64,000 bases of DNA from Aquimarina rhabdastrellae (GCA_947387485.1 CANDNT010000001.1:992001-1056000); one strand, 5' to 3'. Positions 1-9,038 are shown, numbered from the stretch's first letter. Program-made: numbers and translations. The notes: generated by a model from the sequence alone, not told the origin.

Positions 1-690
1 AGCAATTGCAGTTTTCATTGACGGTGCTCCTTGTGGTTCAACCCCTATGATCTTTGTTTCTGGAGATAGTGTTTTTAACGCACCACATATTCCTGAAGCT
101 AAACCTCCTCCTCCTACAGGAACAAATACATAATCTATAGTTTGTGAGGTTTGTTTTATTAATTCTAGACCAATGGTTCCTTGTCCTTCGATTATTTTAG
201 GATCATCAAAAGGATGTACAAACGTTCTTCCTTCGGCTTCACATACATTTTTTGCAGCTTTTGAAGCATCATCAAACGTATCTCCTGTCAAAACAATCTC
301 TACATATGCTCCTCCAAACATTTTTGTTTGCTCTATTTTCTGTTTTGGAGTCACAGTCGGCATATAAATTGTCCCCTTAATTTTCAACTCGTGACAAGCA
401 AAGGCCACTCCTTGAGCATGATTACCTGCACTTGCACATACTACTCCTTTTTCTCGTTCGGGAATAGTTAACGAACTAATTTTATTATATGCTCCTCTAA
501 TTTTATAAGAACGTACACGTTGCAAATCTTCTCTTTTTAACATAATGTCTGCCTCATATCTTCTTGAATATCGAATATTTTCTTGCAAAGGCGTTTCCAT
601 TACTACTTCGCTAATTCTAGATGCTGCAGTTTCTATCTGTGTTAATTCAGGAAAATATGTATTTGCTTCTGTCATGCTATCTATTTTCAT
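1..690 (-). CDS. ilvA: Threonine ammonia-lyase (threonine dehydratase), 3' end cut by window
   Basis: Deaminates threonine to 2-oxobutanoate, the entry step to isoleucine; PLP enzyme, cytosolic. I translated the minus strand from the ATG at 690: the product begins MKIDSMTEANTYFPEL, has the PLP-lysine motif SYKIRGA (Lys63) and later the glycine loop VGGGGLASG, both hallmarks of fold-type II threonine dehydratase. About 230 residues are present; the C-terminal part, including any regulatory ACT-like domain, lies outside the window. It is the last gene of the ilvDBNCA cluster, 90 bases after ilvC, so it is probably cotranscribed and under the same attenuators. Identification is firm; whether it is biosynthetic rather than catabolic follows from the operon context. 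Confidence 0.93.
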   Translation of the reverse strand, partial: MKIDSMTEANTYFPELTQIETAASRISEVVMETPLQENIRYSRRYEADIMLKREDLQRVRSYKIRGAYNKISSLTIPEREKGVVCASAGNHAQGVAFACHELKIKGTIYMPTVTPKQKIEQTKMFGGAYVEIVLTGDTFDDASKAAKNVCEAEGRTFVHPFDDPKIIEGQGTIGLELIKQTSQTIDYVFVPVGGGGLASGICGALKTLSPETKIIGVEPQGAPSMKTAIA

Positions 691-780
691 TTGTCCTTTT
701 TAAATTACATTCTAGTCTCCCTAAACTCATCGAAGCAATACCCCAAAACTCCGACAAGTTTAGTTTGACATCAGGAATTC

Positions 781-2259
781 TTATGCTAATACTGGTTTCA
801 TTGCAGTCATCGACGTTCTCAATCTCGTTCCTACTGCTTCTATTGGGTGATTACGTAAGGCTGCATTTACTGCAATAAGTTTACTATTATCTACCGTGTT
901 ATCTTTTTCTTGATCAAAAGCTTTTCCGATTACATCTGTAGCAACTGTCTTCATAAAATCGGTTAATAAAGGTTTACACGCATGATCAAATAAATAACAT
1001 CCATACTCTGCTGTATCAGAAATTACACGATTCATTTCGTATAATTTCTTACGTGCTATTGTATTAGCTATTAAAGGTGTCTCGTGTAAAGATTCATAAT
1101 AGGCTGATTCTGCTATGATACCAGATTCTGTCATTGATTCAAAAGCTAACTCTACTCCTGCTCTTACAAAAGCAACCATTAATACTCCTTTATCATAATA
1201 CTCCTGTTCTGTGATTTCTATAGCTGTTACTGGTGTTTGTTCAAAAGCAGTTTCTCCTGTAGCAGCTCTCCAAGACAATAAATCTTTATCATCATTTGTC
1301 CAATCTTTCATCATTGTTTCAGAAAATTTTCCTGTCATAATATCATCCATATGTTTCCTAAACAACGGACGCATGATTTCTTTTAATTCTTCAGATAATT
1401 CAAATGCCTTAATCTTTGATGGATTTGACAAACGGTCCATCATATGAGTAATTCCTCCATATTTTAATCCTTCAGTAATCGTTTCCCATCCGTACTGAAT
1501 TAATTTTGATGCATATTCTGGTGCAATTCCCTCGGCTACCATTTTATCAAAACATAAAATAGATCCTGTTTGCAACAACCCACATAAGATGGTTTGCTCC
1601 CCCATAAGATCAGATTTCACCTCTGCAACAAAAGAAGATTCAAGAACTCCAGCTCTATGTCCTCCTGTTCCTACTGCATAGGCTTTGGCTTGAGCCAAAC
1701 CGTGCTGTTGTGGATCATTTTCTGGATGAACGGCTATTAATGTAGGTACTCCAAAGCCTCTTTTATACTCTTCTCTCACCTCTGTCCCTGGACACTTTGG
1801 CGCGACCATAATCACCGTTAAATCTTCTCTAATTTGCATTCCTTCTTCTACAATATTAAAACCATGCGAATAGGATAGTGTCGCTCCTTTTTTCATTAAT
1901 GGCATCACAGTTTTTACAACATTAGTGTGTTGCTTATCTGGTGTAAGATTAATGACTACATCTGCATTAGGAATTAATTCTTCATAAGTTCCTACTGTAA
2001 ATCCATTTGCTGTTGCATTTTGATACGAAGCTCTTTTTTCTGCTATTGCTTGTGGTCTTAACGCATAAGCTATATCCAATCCAGAATCTCTCATATTGAG
2101 TCCTTGATTCAATCCTTGCGCTCCACATCCTACTATTACAATACTTTTTCCTTTTAAGACTGTTACACCTTCATCAAACTCTGATGCTTCCATAAATCTA
2201 CATTTACCCAATTGGTCTAACTGATCTCTTAATGAAAGGGTATTAAAATAATTTGCCAT
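781..2259 (-). CDS. ilvC: Ketol-acid reductoisomerase (NADP+), class II long form
   Basis: Isomerises and reduces acetolactate or acetohydroxybutyrate to the dihydroxy acids of valine, leucine and isoleucine synthesis, using Mg and NADPH. The 492-residue length matches the long class II enzyme of E. coli (about 491) rather than the short class I form. The Rossmann motif GCGAQG is at residues 44-49, followed by the NADPH-binding domain with [10 protein letters not shown]. Two C-terminal knotted domains follow ([15 protein letters not shown] and its repeat near residue 365). It sits 54 bases after ilvN in the operon. The start ATG is supported by the family N-terminus [11 protein letters not shown]. 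Confidence 0.97.
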   Translation of the reverse strand: MANYFNTLSLRDQLDQLGKCRFMEASEFDEGVTVLKGKSIVIVGCGAQGLNQGLNMRDSGLDIAYALRPQAIAEKRASYQNATANGFTVGTYEELIPNADVVINLTPDKQHTNVVKTVMPLMKKGATLSYSHGFNIVEEGMQIREDLTVIMVAPKCPGTEVREEYKRGFGVPTLIAVHPENDPQQHGLAQAKAYAVGTGGHRAGVLESSFVAEVKSDLMGEQTILCGLLQTGSILCFDKMVAEGIAPEYASKLIQYGWETITEGLKYGGITHMMDRLSNPSKIKAFELSEELKEIMRPLFRKHMDDIMTGKFSETMMKDWTNDDKDLLSWRAATGETAFEQTPVTAIEITEQEYYDKGVLMVAFVRAGVELAFESMTESGIIAESAYYESLHETPLIANTIARKKLYEMNRVISDTAEYGCYLFDHACKPLLTDFMKTVATDVIGKAFDQEKDNTVDNSKLIAVNAALRNHPIEAVGTRLRTSMTAMKPVLA

Positions 2260-2313
2260 TAGTGTTAATTTTGATATTTCTTAAGTTTAATTTCTATTGA
2301 TTTTATGTTGTTT

Positions 2314-2853
2314 TTATTCGGTATAAGCAAAGTTTTCAAGCATACGCGAAATTTGCATTCTATTTTTGGTTACCGAAATTCTTCCTGAACGTACAAACTG
2401 CATTAATCCATATGGTTTTAAGGCTTCATGTAAAACCTCTAATTCTCTCCTTCTTCCTGTTTTCTCAATTACAAAAAACTCAGGAGTAACAGTTACTATA
2501 TGTGCATTGTGTTCTTTAATGACATTCTGAATCTTTCTTTCTTCAAACAACAATTTTGAAGCTATTTTAAACAATGCTGTTTCTTGATAAATCGTCTCGT
2601 CATCTTTATGATAATACACTTTTATCACTTCGATTTGTTTTTCGATTTGTCTAGCAATCTTCTTTACTTGTTCTTGAGTTACTTGTACTACAATCGTAAA
2701 ACGATATACATCTTTTATCTCTGACTCTGACGTAGTAAGGCTCTCAAGGTTAATATGTCTTTTTAGAAATATTGCCGAGATACGGTTTAATAATCCTATA
2801 TTATTTTCTGTATATACGGATATGGTATAATGCTCTTTTTCCATCTTTTTCAT
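2314..2853 (-). CDS. ilvN: Acetolactate synthase small (regulatory) subunit
   Basis: Regulatory subunit of acetohydroxyacid synthase that binds valine and activates the large subunit. The 179-residue protein opens with an ACT domain (HYTISVYTENNIGLLNRI, about residues 7-80). The small-subunit C-terminal domain follows (about 85-170), including VTPEFFVIEKTGR. Only 2 bases separate it from ilvB upstream, so translational coupling and 1:1 expression are likely. The length is typical of the short single-ACT form. Confidence 0.95.
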   Translation of the reverse strand: MKKMEKEHYTISVYTENNIGLLNRISAIFLKRHINLESLTTSESEIKDVYRFTIVVQVTQEQVKKIARQIEKQIEVIKVYYHKDDETIYQETALFKIASKLLFEERKIQNVIKEHNAHIVTVTPEFFVIEKTGRRRELEVLHEALKPYGLMQFVRSGRISVTKNRMQISRMLENFAYTE

Positions 2854-2855
2854 TT

Positions 2856-4589
2856 TTAACTCAATCTTACATCAGATACCGAAGCTCCTGTAGGTATCAT
2901 CGGGAATACGTTATTTTCTTTTTCTACACATACTTCTAAGAAATATGGCTCTGGTGATTGTATCATTTCTTTTACAGCTTTCGCCAAATTTTCTCGCTTG
3001 GTTACTCTATTGGCTTTAAGATGATATCCTTTTGCTATTGTTATAAAATCAGGGTTTACCATCTCTGTTGAAGCATATCGCTTATCAAAAAACAATTGTT
3101 GCCACTGTCTTACCATTCCTAGAAACTCATTATTAAGTACCACTATTTTTACTGGAATTTGTGTTTGAAAAATAGTTCCTAATTCTTGTATCGTCATTTG
3201 ATATCCTCCATCACCTATAATGGCTACTACCTCGCGATCTGGAGCTCCCATTTTTGCTCCTATTGCAGCTGGTAAAGCAAATCCCATAGTTCCTAATCCG
3301 CCAGAGGTTATATTACTTTTACTTTTGGTAAACTCGGCATATCTACAAGCCATCATTTGATGTTGTCCAACATCTGATACAATCACTGCGTCTCCTTGAG
3401 TTTCTTGATTGATATACTTAAGTACTTCTCCCATAGACAAGCCTTCTTTTTGAGGGTATAATTCATTTTTGATGACTTTCTCAAATTCTACAGTATCAAG
3501 TTCTTTAAATTCTTTTAACCAATTTTCATATTGATCTTGCTGAATAAATGGTAAAATATCATTTAAAGTTTCTTTTACATCTCCTAAAACTGCTACCTCT
3601 GTTTTTACATTCTTATCTATCTCTGCAGGATCTATTTCAAAGTGAATCACTTTTGCTTGTTTTGCATAAGTTTCAAGATTTCCTGTAACTCGATCATCAA
3701 AACGCATCCCTATAGCAATCAAAACATCACATTCATTCGTTAATTTATTAGGCGCATAATTTCCGTGCATTCCTACCATACCTACATTAAGTGGATGTTT
3801 TGTAGGTAATGCAGAAAGCCCAAGGATAGTCCACGCAGCTGGAATTCCAGCTTTTTCGATAAAAGCTTTAAACTCTTCTTCTGCCTCACCTAGAATTACA
3901 CCTTGCCCAAAAACTATTAATGGTTTTTTTGCTTCATTAATTAATGCTGCAGCTTTGATTAAACTCTCTGGATCTGTTTTTGGTACTGGAGTATAACTAC
4001 GTACTCCTTTACACTTTGTGTATTTAAAATCCAATTCGCCAAACTGCGCGTCTTTTGTAATATCTACCAATACAGGACCTGGTCTTCCAGATCTTGCGAT
4101 ATAAAATGCTTTGGCAATAGCTTCTGGAATATCCTCTGCTTTTGTCACTTGACAATTCCATTTGGTAACAGGCATAGAGATTCCCACAATATCAGTTTCC
4201 TGAAAAGCATCTGATCCTAACAAATGTGAACCTACTTGTCCTGTAATACAAACCAAGGGAGTCGAATCAATCTGTGCATCTGCAATTCCTGTGACCAGAT
4301 TTGTTGCTCCTGGTCCAGAGGTCGCCAATGTGACTCCTACTTTACCACTTGTACGAGCAAATCCTTGAGCAGCGTGAATTGCTCCTTGTTCATGTCTTGC
4401 TAAGACATGATGAATCTGATCTTGAAATTTGTACAACTCGTCATATACTGGCATAATAGCTCCACCTGGATATCCATATACCAAATCTGCTCCTTCTGCC
4501 AGTAAACACTTAATCACCGCTTCTGCTCCTGTGATACGTTGTGTTACTTCTTTTTTCTCTTGTGGTTTTACTTGCGTTTGTACTTCCAT
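2856..4589 (-). CDS. ilvB: Acetolactate synthase large (catalytic) subunit
   Basis: ThDP-dependent enzyme joining two pyruvates, or pyruvate and 2-oxobutanoate, in the first common step of branched-chain amino acid synthesis. 577 residues. The N-terminal Pyr domain has the catalytic Glu67 (in ARHEQGAIHAAQGFAR), the middle domain carries the FAD-binding segment, and the C-terminal PP domain has the ThDP/Mg motif starting GDGGYQMT and ending about 30 residues later at LNN. It lies 53 bases after ilvD and directly before ilvN. No odd residues noticed. Confidence 0.97.
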   Translation of the reverse strand: MEVQTQVKPQEKKEVTQRITGAEAVIKCLLAEGADLVYGYPGGAIMPVYDELYKFQDQIHHVLARHEQGAIHAAQGFARTSGKVGVTLATSGPGATNLVTGIADAQIDSTPLVCITGQVGSHLLGSDAFQETDIVGISMPVTKWNCQVTKAEDIPEAIAKAFYIARSGRPGPVLVDITKDAQFGELDFKYTKCKGVRSYTPVPKTDPESLIKAAALINEAKKPLIVFGQGVILGEAEEEFKAFIEKAGIPAAWTILGLSALPTKHPLNVGMVGMHGNYAPNKLTNECDVLIAIGMRFDDRVTGNLETYAKQAKVIHFEIDPAEIDKNVKTEVAVLGDVKETLNDILPFIQQDQYENWLKEFKELDTVEFEKVIKNELYPQKEGLSMGEVLKYINQETQGDAVIVSDVGQHQMMACRYAEFTKSKSNITSGGLGTMGFALPAAIGAKMGAPDREVVAIIGDGGYQMTIQELGTIFQTQIPVKIVVLNNEFLGMVRQWQQLFFDKRYASTEMVNPDFITIAKGYHLKANRVTKRENLAKAVKEMIQSPEPYFLEVCVEKENNVFPMIPTGASVSDVRLS

Positions 4590-4642
4590 ACGCTATTGTT
4601 TTTATTCAGTTACTACTGAATTCAATTAGTCTCTTTCTTTTT

Positions 4643-6319
4643 TTAAAATTCGTCTGTCACACATCCTTTTGAAGCAGAGGACACTGTGTTTGCATATTTA
4701 TACAATACGCCTTTATTTACCTTTAATGGTGGGCTTACCCAACTTGCTTTTCTTCTATGTAATTCTTCTTCAGTAATGTCCATTGTAATGCTATTTTCTT
4801 CGGCATCAATAATGATATGATCTCCATCTTTTACAAAAGCAATCATTCCTCCTTCTTGTGCTTCTGGTGTAATATGTCCTACTACAAAACCGTGAGTCCC
4901 TCCAGAAAATCTTCCATCTGTTATCAAAGCAACATCTTTACCTAATCCAGCTCCCATAATAGCTGCTGTAGGTTTTAACATTTCTGGCATACCTGGTCCT
5001 CCTTTAGGTCCTTCGTATCTTATTACTACTACATCTCCTTTTTTTACTAATCCATTCTTTATTCCATCATTTGCAGCGTATTCACCTTCAAAAACTTTGG
5101 CTTGACCTTCAAACTTTAAACCTTCTTTTCCTGTAATTTTGGCTACACAACCTTCGGCAGCTAGATTACCAAACATAATGCGTAGATGCCCTGTCGCTTT
5201 TATAGGCTTATCTATAGGTTTTATAATGTCTTGATTAACGGTTAAGTCAGGTACCTCGGCTAAATTTTCTGTCAATGTCTTTCCTGTTACTGTTAAGCAA
5301 TCTCCATGTAACAATCCTTCTTGTAATAAATATTTCATCACAGCTGGGATTCCTCCTACTTTGTGAACATCTTCCATCAAATATTTTCCGCTAGGTTTTA
5401 AATCTGCCAAGAACGGAGTTTCGTCACTTATGCGTTGAAAATCTTCTAAAGTAAATGTCACATCTGCTGCTCTAGCTATTGCTAAAAAGTGCAATACAGC
5501 ATTTGTAGATCCTCCTAAAACAGTTACCAACCTAATCGCATTTTCTAATGCTTTACGTGTAACGATATCCTTGGGCTTGATATCTTTTTCTAATAACAAC
5601 CTCATTGCTTTTCCAGCCGCAACACTTTCTTCTTCTTTATGTGTACTTATTGCTGGATTTGAGGCATTATATGGTAATGACATTCCTAGAGCTTCTATTG
5701 CCGAAGCCATCGTATTTGCCGTATACATTCCGCCACAAGCTCCAGCTCCTGGGCATGCTTTTTCGATTACATTTTGATATTCTTCTTCGTTTATAGTTCC
5801 TGCTACTTTTTCTCCCCATGCCTCAAATGCTGATACTACGTCTAGTTTTTTTCCTTCATGACATCCCGAAGCAATCGTTCCTCCATATACCAAAATAGCT
5901 GGTCTATTTAATCGTAACATCGCCATCAATGCTCCTGGCATATTCTTATCACATCCTACTACTGTTACCATACCGTCATAAGACATCGCTTGCACTACAG
6001 TCTCCATAGAATCTGCTATAACATCTCTTGACGGTAATGAATATCGCATTCCTGGAGTTCCCATTGATATCCCATCACTTACTCCTATCGTATTAAAAAT
6101 CAACCCTACTACATCTGCTTCTTCTGTCCCTTTTTTTACTAGTTTGGCAAGATCATTTAAATGCATATTACATGGATTTCCTTCGTATCCTGTACTTGCT
6201 ATACCAACCAATGGTTTTTGCAAATCTTCTTTACTTAATCCTATAGCGTGCAACATTGCTTGTGCTGCTGGTTGGGTATCATCCTGGGTAACTTGTCTAC
6301 TGTATTTATTTAATTTCAT
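4643..6319 (-). CDS. ilvD: Dihydroxy-acid dehydratase
   Basis: Iron-sulfur enzyme dehydrating dihydroxyisovalerate and dihydroxymethylvalerate to the 2-oxo acids of valine and isoleucine. 558 residues. The three cysteines expected for a [2Fe-2S] IlvD/Edd enzyme are visible: Cys50 (GYEGNPCN), one in GCDKNMPGA near residue 123 and one in [14 protein letters not shown] near residue 195. The C-terminal swivel domain contains GRFSGGTHG. It is the first structural gene of the operon, with about 245 bases between its ATG and the nearer leader terminator. Confidence 0.97.
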   Translation of the reverse strand: MKLNKYSRQVTQDDTQPAAQAMLHAIGLSKEDLQKPLVGIASTGYEGNPCNMHLNDLAKLVKKGTEEADVVGLIFNTIGVSDGISMGTPGMRYSLPSRDVIADSMETVVQAMSYDGMVTVVGCDKNMPGALMAMLRLNRPAILVYGGTIASGCHEGKKLDVVSAFEAWGEKVAGTINEEEYQNVIEKACPGAGACGGMYTANTMASAIEALGMSLPYNASNPAISTHKEEESVAAGKAMRLLLEKDIKPKDIVTRKALENAIRLVTVLGGSTNAVLHFLAIARAADVTFTLEDFQRISDETPFLADLKPSGKYLMEDVHKVGGIPAVMKYLLQEGLLHGDCLTVTGKTLTENLAEVPDLTVNQDIIKPIDKPIKATGHLRIMFGNLAAEGCVAKITGKEGLKFEGQAKVFEGEYAANDGIKNGLVKKGDVVVIRYEGPKGGPGMPEMLKPTAAIMGAGLGKDVALITDGRFSGGTHGFVVGHITPEAQEGGMIAFVKDGDHIIIDAEENSITMDITEEELHRRKASWVSPPLKVNKGVLYKYANTVSSASKGCVTDEF

Positions 6320-6564
6320 CTCGATTATAGCGATCTATTATACTATTCTTACTTTTTATCTATTTTCTTTGAAAATCTTCTAAAACCTGATCTTTTACAC
6401 TAACAAATGTATTTTGATTTCTTCCTTTTGTTTTAAGATTCTCAATAACTCTACAACATCCAACACTTTAAAAACAAAAATAAAACACTGTTTACCAATA
6501 CATTAAAAACATTTCTTTTACAATAAGTAGGTTTATTATATTGTTCTAAACTCCTTTATGGATC
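6320..6564 (-). other. 5' untranslated region between proximal attenuator and ilvD
   Basis: About 245 bases of transcribed, AT-rich DNA without a convincing gene. A TACATTTG box (6404-6411, minus) resembles a -7 element but has no TTG at the right distance, so I do not call a promoter. Two short open frames (about 6405-6480, minus) lack an ATG and were not called. Why the leader is so long after the terminator is not explained by anything I can see. Confidence 0.5.
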
Positions 6565-6598
6565 AAAAAAAATCCCTTTGCGGCTACAAAGGGATTTT
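6565..6598 (-). terminator. Proximal ilv attenuator (intrinsic terminator)
   Basis: Perfect 12-bp stem read on the minus strand: AAAATCCCTTTG, loop TAGCCG, CAAAGGGATTTT, followed by a U run, 29 bases after the stop codon of the proximal leader peptide. The CCCTTT of the 5' arm is complementary to the AAAGGG that overlaps the leader stop codon (6623-6628), giving a mutually exclusive antiterminator of 6-7 bp. Position and pairing are seen; attenuation is inferred. Confidence 0.85.
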
Positions 6599-6626
6599 CT
6601 TATTTCATTTATATAAAAAACGCCCT

Positions 6627-6692
6627 TTATCCTGATGAAATAATCACCACGATGCTAATAATGACGTTAATAATTACGATGTTGTTTTTCAT
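6627..6692 (-). CDS. ilv operon leader peptide, proximal copy (21 aa)
   Basis: Minus-strand ORF starting MKNNIVIINVIISIVV: 8 Ile and 4 Val in 21 residues and no Leu. Such composition directly upstream of a terminator and an ilv operon is the signature of ribosome-mediated attenuation (known from ilvGMEDA and ilvBN leaders of enterobacteria). The stop codon TAA is the first part of the motif ATAAAGGG, whose AAAGGG can pair with the 5' arm of the following terminator. A ribosome that finishes the peptide would cover this strand and let the terminator form; one stalled at Ile/Val codons would leave it free. It aligns without gaps to the distal leader (12 of 21 identical), so it is probably a duplicate. 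Confidence 0.85.
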   Translation of the reverse strand: MKNNIVIINVIISIVVIISSG

Positions 6693-6701
6693 TTTTTGGT
6701 C

Positions 6702-6736
6702 AAAAAAAAATCCCTTTACGATTACGTAAAGGGATT
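6702..6736 (-). terminator. Distal ilv attenuator (intrinsic terminator)
   Basis: Perfect 12-bp stem on the minus strand: AATCCCTTTACG, loop TAAT, CGTAAAGGGATT, followed by a run of T. It lies 36 bases after the stop of the distal leader. UCCCUUUA in the 5' arm is perfectly complementary (8 bp) to UAAAGGGA at the distal leader stop codon (6768-6775). The run of T ends about 10 bases before the ATG of the proximal leader, so the two units are packed head to tail. Confidence 0.85.
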
Positions 6737-6772
6737 ATATTATATATTTTTTCTATAAATACTACAGTCCCT

Positions 6773-6838
6773 TTATCGAGAAGAAATAATCTCCTCAATG
6801 CTAATGACAATTATAGTATGTACAGTGTTGTTTTTCAT
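6773..6838 (-). CDS. ilv operon leader peptide, distal copy (21 aa)
   Basis: Minus-strand ORF starting MKNNTVHTIIVISIEE: 6 Ile, 2 Val and 2 Thr in 21 residues. It has the same length, same MKNN start and same IISS end as the proximal leader, but has Thr-Val-His-Thr and Glu-Glu where the other has Ile/Val. It could therefore respond mainly to Ile (and possibly its precursor Thr), while the proximal one responds to Ile and Val. Its ATG is only 9 bases after a good -7 promoter box, so the transcript would be leaderless or nearly so. Translation of it has not been shown; the case rests on composition, duplication and the following terminator. Confidence 0.85.
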   Translation of the reverse strand: MKNNTVHTIIVISIEEIISSR

Positions 6839-6847
6839 ATCTGGTAA

Positions 6848-6880
6848 CAAATGTAAACGTTTTTTTTTGTGTTTTCCAAA
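6848..6880 (-). promoter_or_regulatory. Promoter of the ilv leader and operon
   Basis: Minus strand TTTG (6877-6880), 21-base spacer, TACATTTG (6848-6855): a full match to the Bacteroidetes housekeeping consensus TTG-N17-23-TANNTTTG. The predicted start of transcription falls just before the ATG of the distal leader peptide. It begins 12 bases after the stop of the response regulator gene upstream, so the ilv operon has its own promoter. Confidence 0.75.
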
Positions 6881-6892
6881 TGTTTTTAACAA

Positions 6893-7543
6893 TTAAACTT
6901 TAAATAATTTATATTTCATACAGTAAATTACCGCTCCAACCCTAGTCTTTACCTGAAGTTTCTTAAATACTGTCTCCCTGTAATTTTCTATTGTTTTAGG
7001 GCTTAAGTTTAATTCTTTTGCGATATCCTTATATGTTTTTTCTGTACAAGCTTGTTTTAAGAATATCAATTCTTTTTGTGTAAGTTTTTGTGCTAATTGT
7101 GCTTCTGTATTCTCAATTTTATCTGCATCTCTAAGCGCATCTCTTACCTCTGACGAGTAATAGAATCCTTGCTCTGTTACCATTTTTAAGGCAAACTCAA
7201 AATTATCTGGATGTATGTCTTTAAGTAAGTATCCTCTAGCTCCTGTATGGATCATTTTTAAAATTGTCGCTTCATCATCTTCCATCGTCAATGCCAATAC
7301 TTTTTGATCTGGTCGGTGTTTGTTAAGCCATTCCATAGTCTGAATACCATTCATTACTGGCATTTTAACATCCAAAAGGATCAAATCTGGTTTGCGTCGT
7401 TTATGTAAAAAATATTGTGTAAGCTCTTTACCATTTTTAAGAATTGCTAATACTTCATATTCTTCATACTTGTTGATTAGACCTTGCAATGATTGTGCAA
7501 ACAGTAGATGATCATCTACAATGACTATCGTTTTTTTCTTCAT
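6893..7543 (-). CDS. NarL/LuxR-family response regulator
   Basis: DNA-binding response regulator, 216 residues. Receiver domain at residues 4-125 with acidic pair Asp10-Asp11 and phospho-acceptor Asp58 in LILLDVKMP. C-terminal LuxR helix-turn-helix from about residue 152 (LTQKELIFL, then SPKTIENYRETVFKKL). It is the last gene of a five-gene minus-strand operon, 41 bases after the NarX-like kinase gene that should phosphorylate it. The target genes are unknown. Confidence 0.92.
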   Translation of the reverse strand: MKKKTIVIVDDHLLFAQSLQGLINKYEEYEVLAILKNGKELTQYFLHKRRKPDLILLDVKMPVMNGIQTMEWLNKHRPDQKVLALTMEDDEATILKMIHTGARGYLLKDIHPDNFEFALKMVTEQGFYYSSEVRDALRDADKIENTEAQLAQKLTQKELIFLKQACTEKTYKDIAKELNLSPKTIENYRETVFKKLQVKTRVGAVIYCMKYKLFKV

Positions 7544-7584
7544 CTTAAAAGGTTTGTTTTCTTATGTTTTGATTTTATAATTGT

Positions 7585-8358
7585 CTAGTGAAACGGGTAT
7601 ACTAGTGTTAATTCGACTCCTTTACCAGAACTTGATTTAAAATCAATTTCTGCTTCTACAAGAGAGGCTCTACTACGCATATTGATCAACCCAGAATTGG
7701 CTTGTACATAATCCATTTCGTATCCTTTTCCGTCATCTTTTGCTATGATTGTCAATGATTCTGGAGTGTATTGTAACGAGACTAACATATTAGATGCTTC
7801 TGCATGTTTAATCGTATTTGAGAAAAACTCCTGGACTATACGATATAAGATGATCTCGTCTTTAGGGTCTATATGGATGATATCCCCTTCTATAATTAAC
7901 TTGGTGTCTAAGAAATTTAATTTCTCAAAACGTGCTAATTCTACTTCTATAGACTTAACTATTCCTACATTTTGAACTACTTCACGATTTAATGTCTTAG
8001 ATAAATTTCTAATCTCTTGTAAACTACTTCCTACCAACTCTCTTACTTCTGCTAGTGACTCAGCAGAATTTTTATCAATAGAAGTCCCCATTATATTAAT
8101 CTGCATCACAGCAGTAGATAATAATTGTCCAATATTATCGTGCAATTCCCAACTTACGTTTTTTAAAGTTTGTTCTTGAATCTCGATTTTAGATTTTAAC
8201 AATTCGTCTTCAAAACGTTGTTCTGCACGTAATTTTTCTAATAACAATTTATTCTTTCTTTTATGAAAAGCGATCACAAATATGATCCCAAAAGTCACAA
8301 AGAATAAAATGATGATGATAAAATATATAATTAATAAGATTTGTTCTTTTGCAAGCAT
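7585..8358 (-). CDS. NarX/DegS-type sensor histidine kinase without own sensor domain
   Basis: 257 residues. One membrane segment (about residues 7-31), a short coiled linker, then the HisKA_3 dimerisation/phospho-acceptor motif SWELHDNIGQLLS with His73. A HATPase domain follows (NTIKHAEAS as N box, DDGKGYE, SGLINMRSRA as G boxes). There is no periplasmic or cytoplasmic input domain. The gene overlaps the preceding seven-helix protein gene by 28 bases, so signal input from that protein in trans is a reasonable inference. The partner regulator lies 41 bases downstream. Confidence 0.9.
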   Translation of the reverse strand: MLAKEQILLIIYFIIIILFFVTFGIIFVIAFHKRKNKLLLEKLRAEQRFEDELLKSKIEIQEQTLKNVSWELHDNIGQLLSTAVMQINIMGTSIDKNSAESLAEVRELVGSSLQEIRNLSKTLNREVVQNVGIVKSIEVELARFEKLNFLDTKLIIEGDIIHIDPKDEIILYRIVQEFFSNTIKHAEASNMLVSLQYTPESLTIIAKDDGKGYEMDYVQANSGLINMRSRASLVEAEIDFKSSSGKGVELTLVYPFH

Positions 8359-9038
8359 ACTATAAAACCTAAAATAAAACTTCCATACATAATACAGTTG
8401 ACTAAAGTAATGATTATTCTATAAGCGGTGAAAAACATTTTATCACGAGCTATATCAAAATTTTCTAATAAAATAAATAATGGTGGGGTTATCGTATAAA
8501 AAAAGAAAGTCCCTATCATGATATATGATATAGGTGTTTTTATATTCTCTTTATTATATTTTATATTTTCATATCCATAAAACATAATATTAATAATTAT
8601 ACATAGAGCTGTAATAAGATATAATTGACTTGAAAATTTTTTAAATAAATCTTCTATCCATAAAAAATTAATTAGGCTTATAATTCCTAAAAAATATTTC
8701 ATAACAATATTAATCTTTATTCTATTAGTCCCCTTTAAATTTGTTTTAATAAAATACGTTAAAAAAATGCCAGTCAAGACAATAAAGATGTTATATATCC
8801 ATATGCTATTTGCAAAAAAACTATCTTTAAACTTATTAAGTTTAGGAGTATTATAAATAATAATAATAATAATAATAATAGGAATTAACGCATATGTTTC
8901 TACTACTACCACACTCCATAAATAATATGAAAAAAACTTTATGTTTTCATTTTTTTTATTTTTCACAATATATCTTGTAGCAAATATTGCTGCAAATAAC
9001 TGGAAAATACGAGTAAGGTAAATAAAGAGAAATGTCAA
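8331..9038 (-). CDS. Seven-helix membrane protein, possible sensor, copy 2
   Basis: 235 residues with about seven hydrophobic segments and almost no soluble part. I do not recognise a named family. It aligns with its upstream neighbour in layout and in details: an N-terminal Ile-Val-Lys-Asn-Lys type loop after helix 1, PPLFI in helix 6 and GFIVC near the C-terminus. A run of ATT repeats encodes an eight-isoleucine stretch in helix 2. It overlaps the kinase gene by 28 bases and the other copy by 4 bases. Position before a sensor-less kinase suggests a membrane input module; that is inference. Confidence 0.7.
   Translation of the reverse strand: MTFLFIYLTRIFQLFAAIFATRYIVKNKKNENIKFFSYYLWSVVVVETYALIPIIIIIIIIYNTPKLNKFKDSFFANSIWIYNIFIVLTGIFLTYFIKTNLKGTNRIKINIVMKYFLGIISLINFLWIEDLFKKFSSQLYLITALCIIINIMFYGYENIKYNKENIKTPISYIMIGTFFFYTITPPLFILLENFDIARDKMFFTAYRIIITLVNCIMYGSFILGFIVCLQKNKSY
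8856..8880. repeat. (AAT)n trinucleotide tract inside a coding region
   Basis: About eight units of AAT (plus strand), read as ATT on the coding strand, giving a poly-isoleucine run within membrane helix 2 of the 235-residue protein. Slippage would change helix length by whole residues without a frameshift. Confidence 0.8.

Noticed and set aside
781..878. Plus-strand open frame 621-878 and similar plus-strand frames across the ilv operon.
   Set aside because: Shadow frames of well-supported minus-strand genes, with non-protein-like composition.
6405..6480. Leu/Val-rich open frame on the minus strand between the ilv attenuator and ilvD, a possible third leader peptide.
   Set aside because: It has no ATG start, and no terminator hairpin follows it before ilvD.
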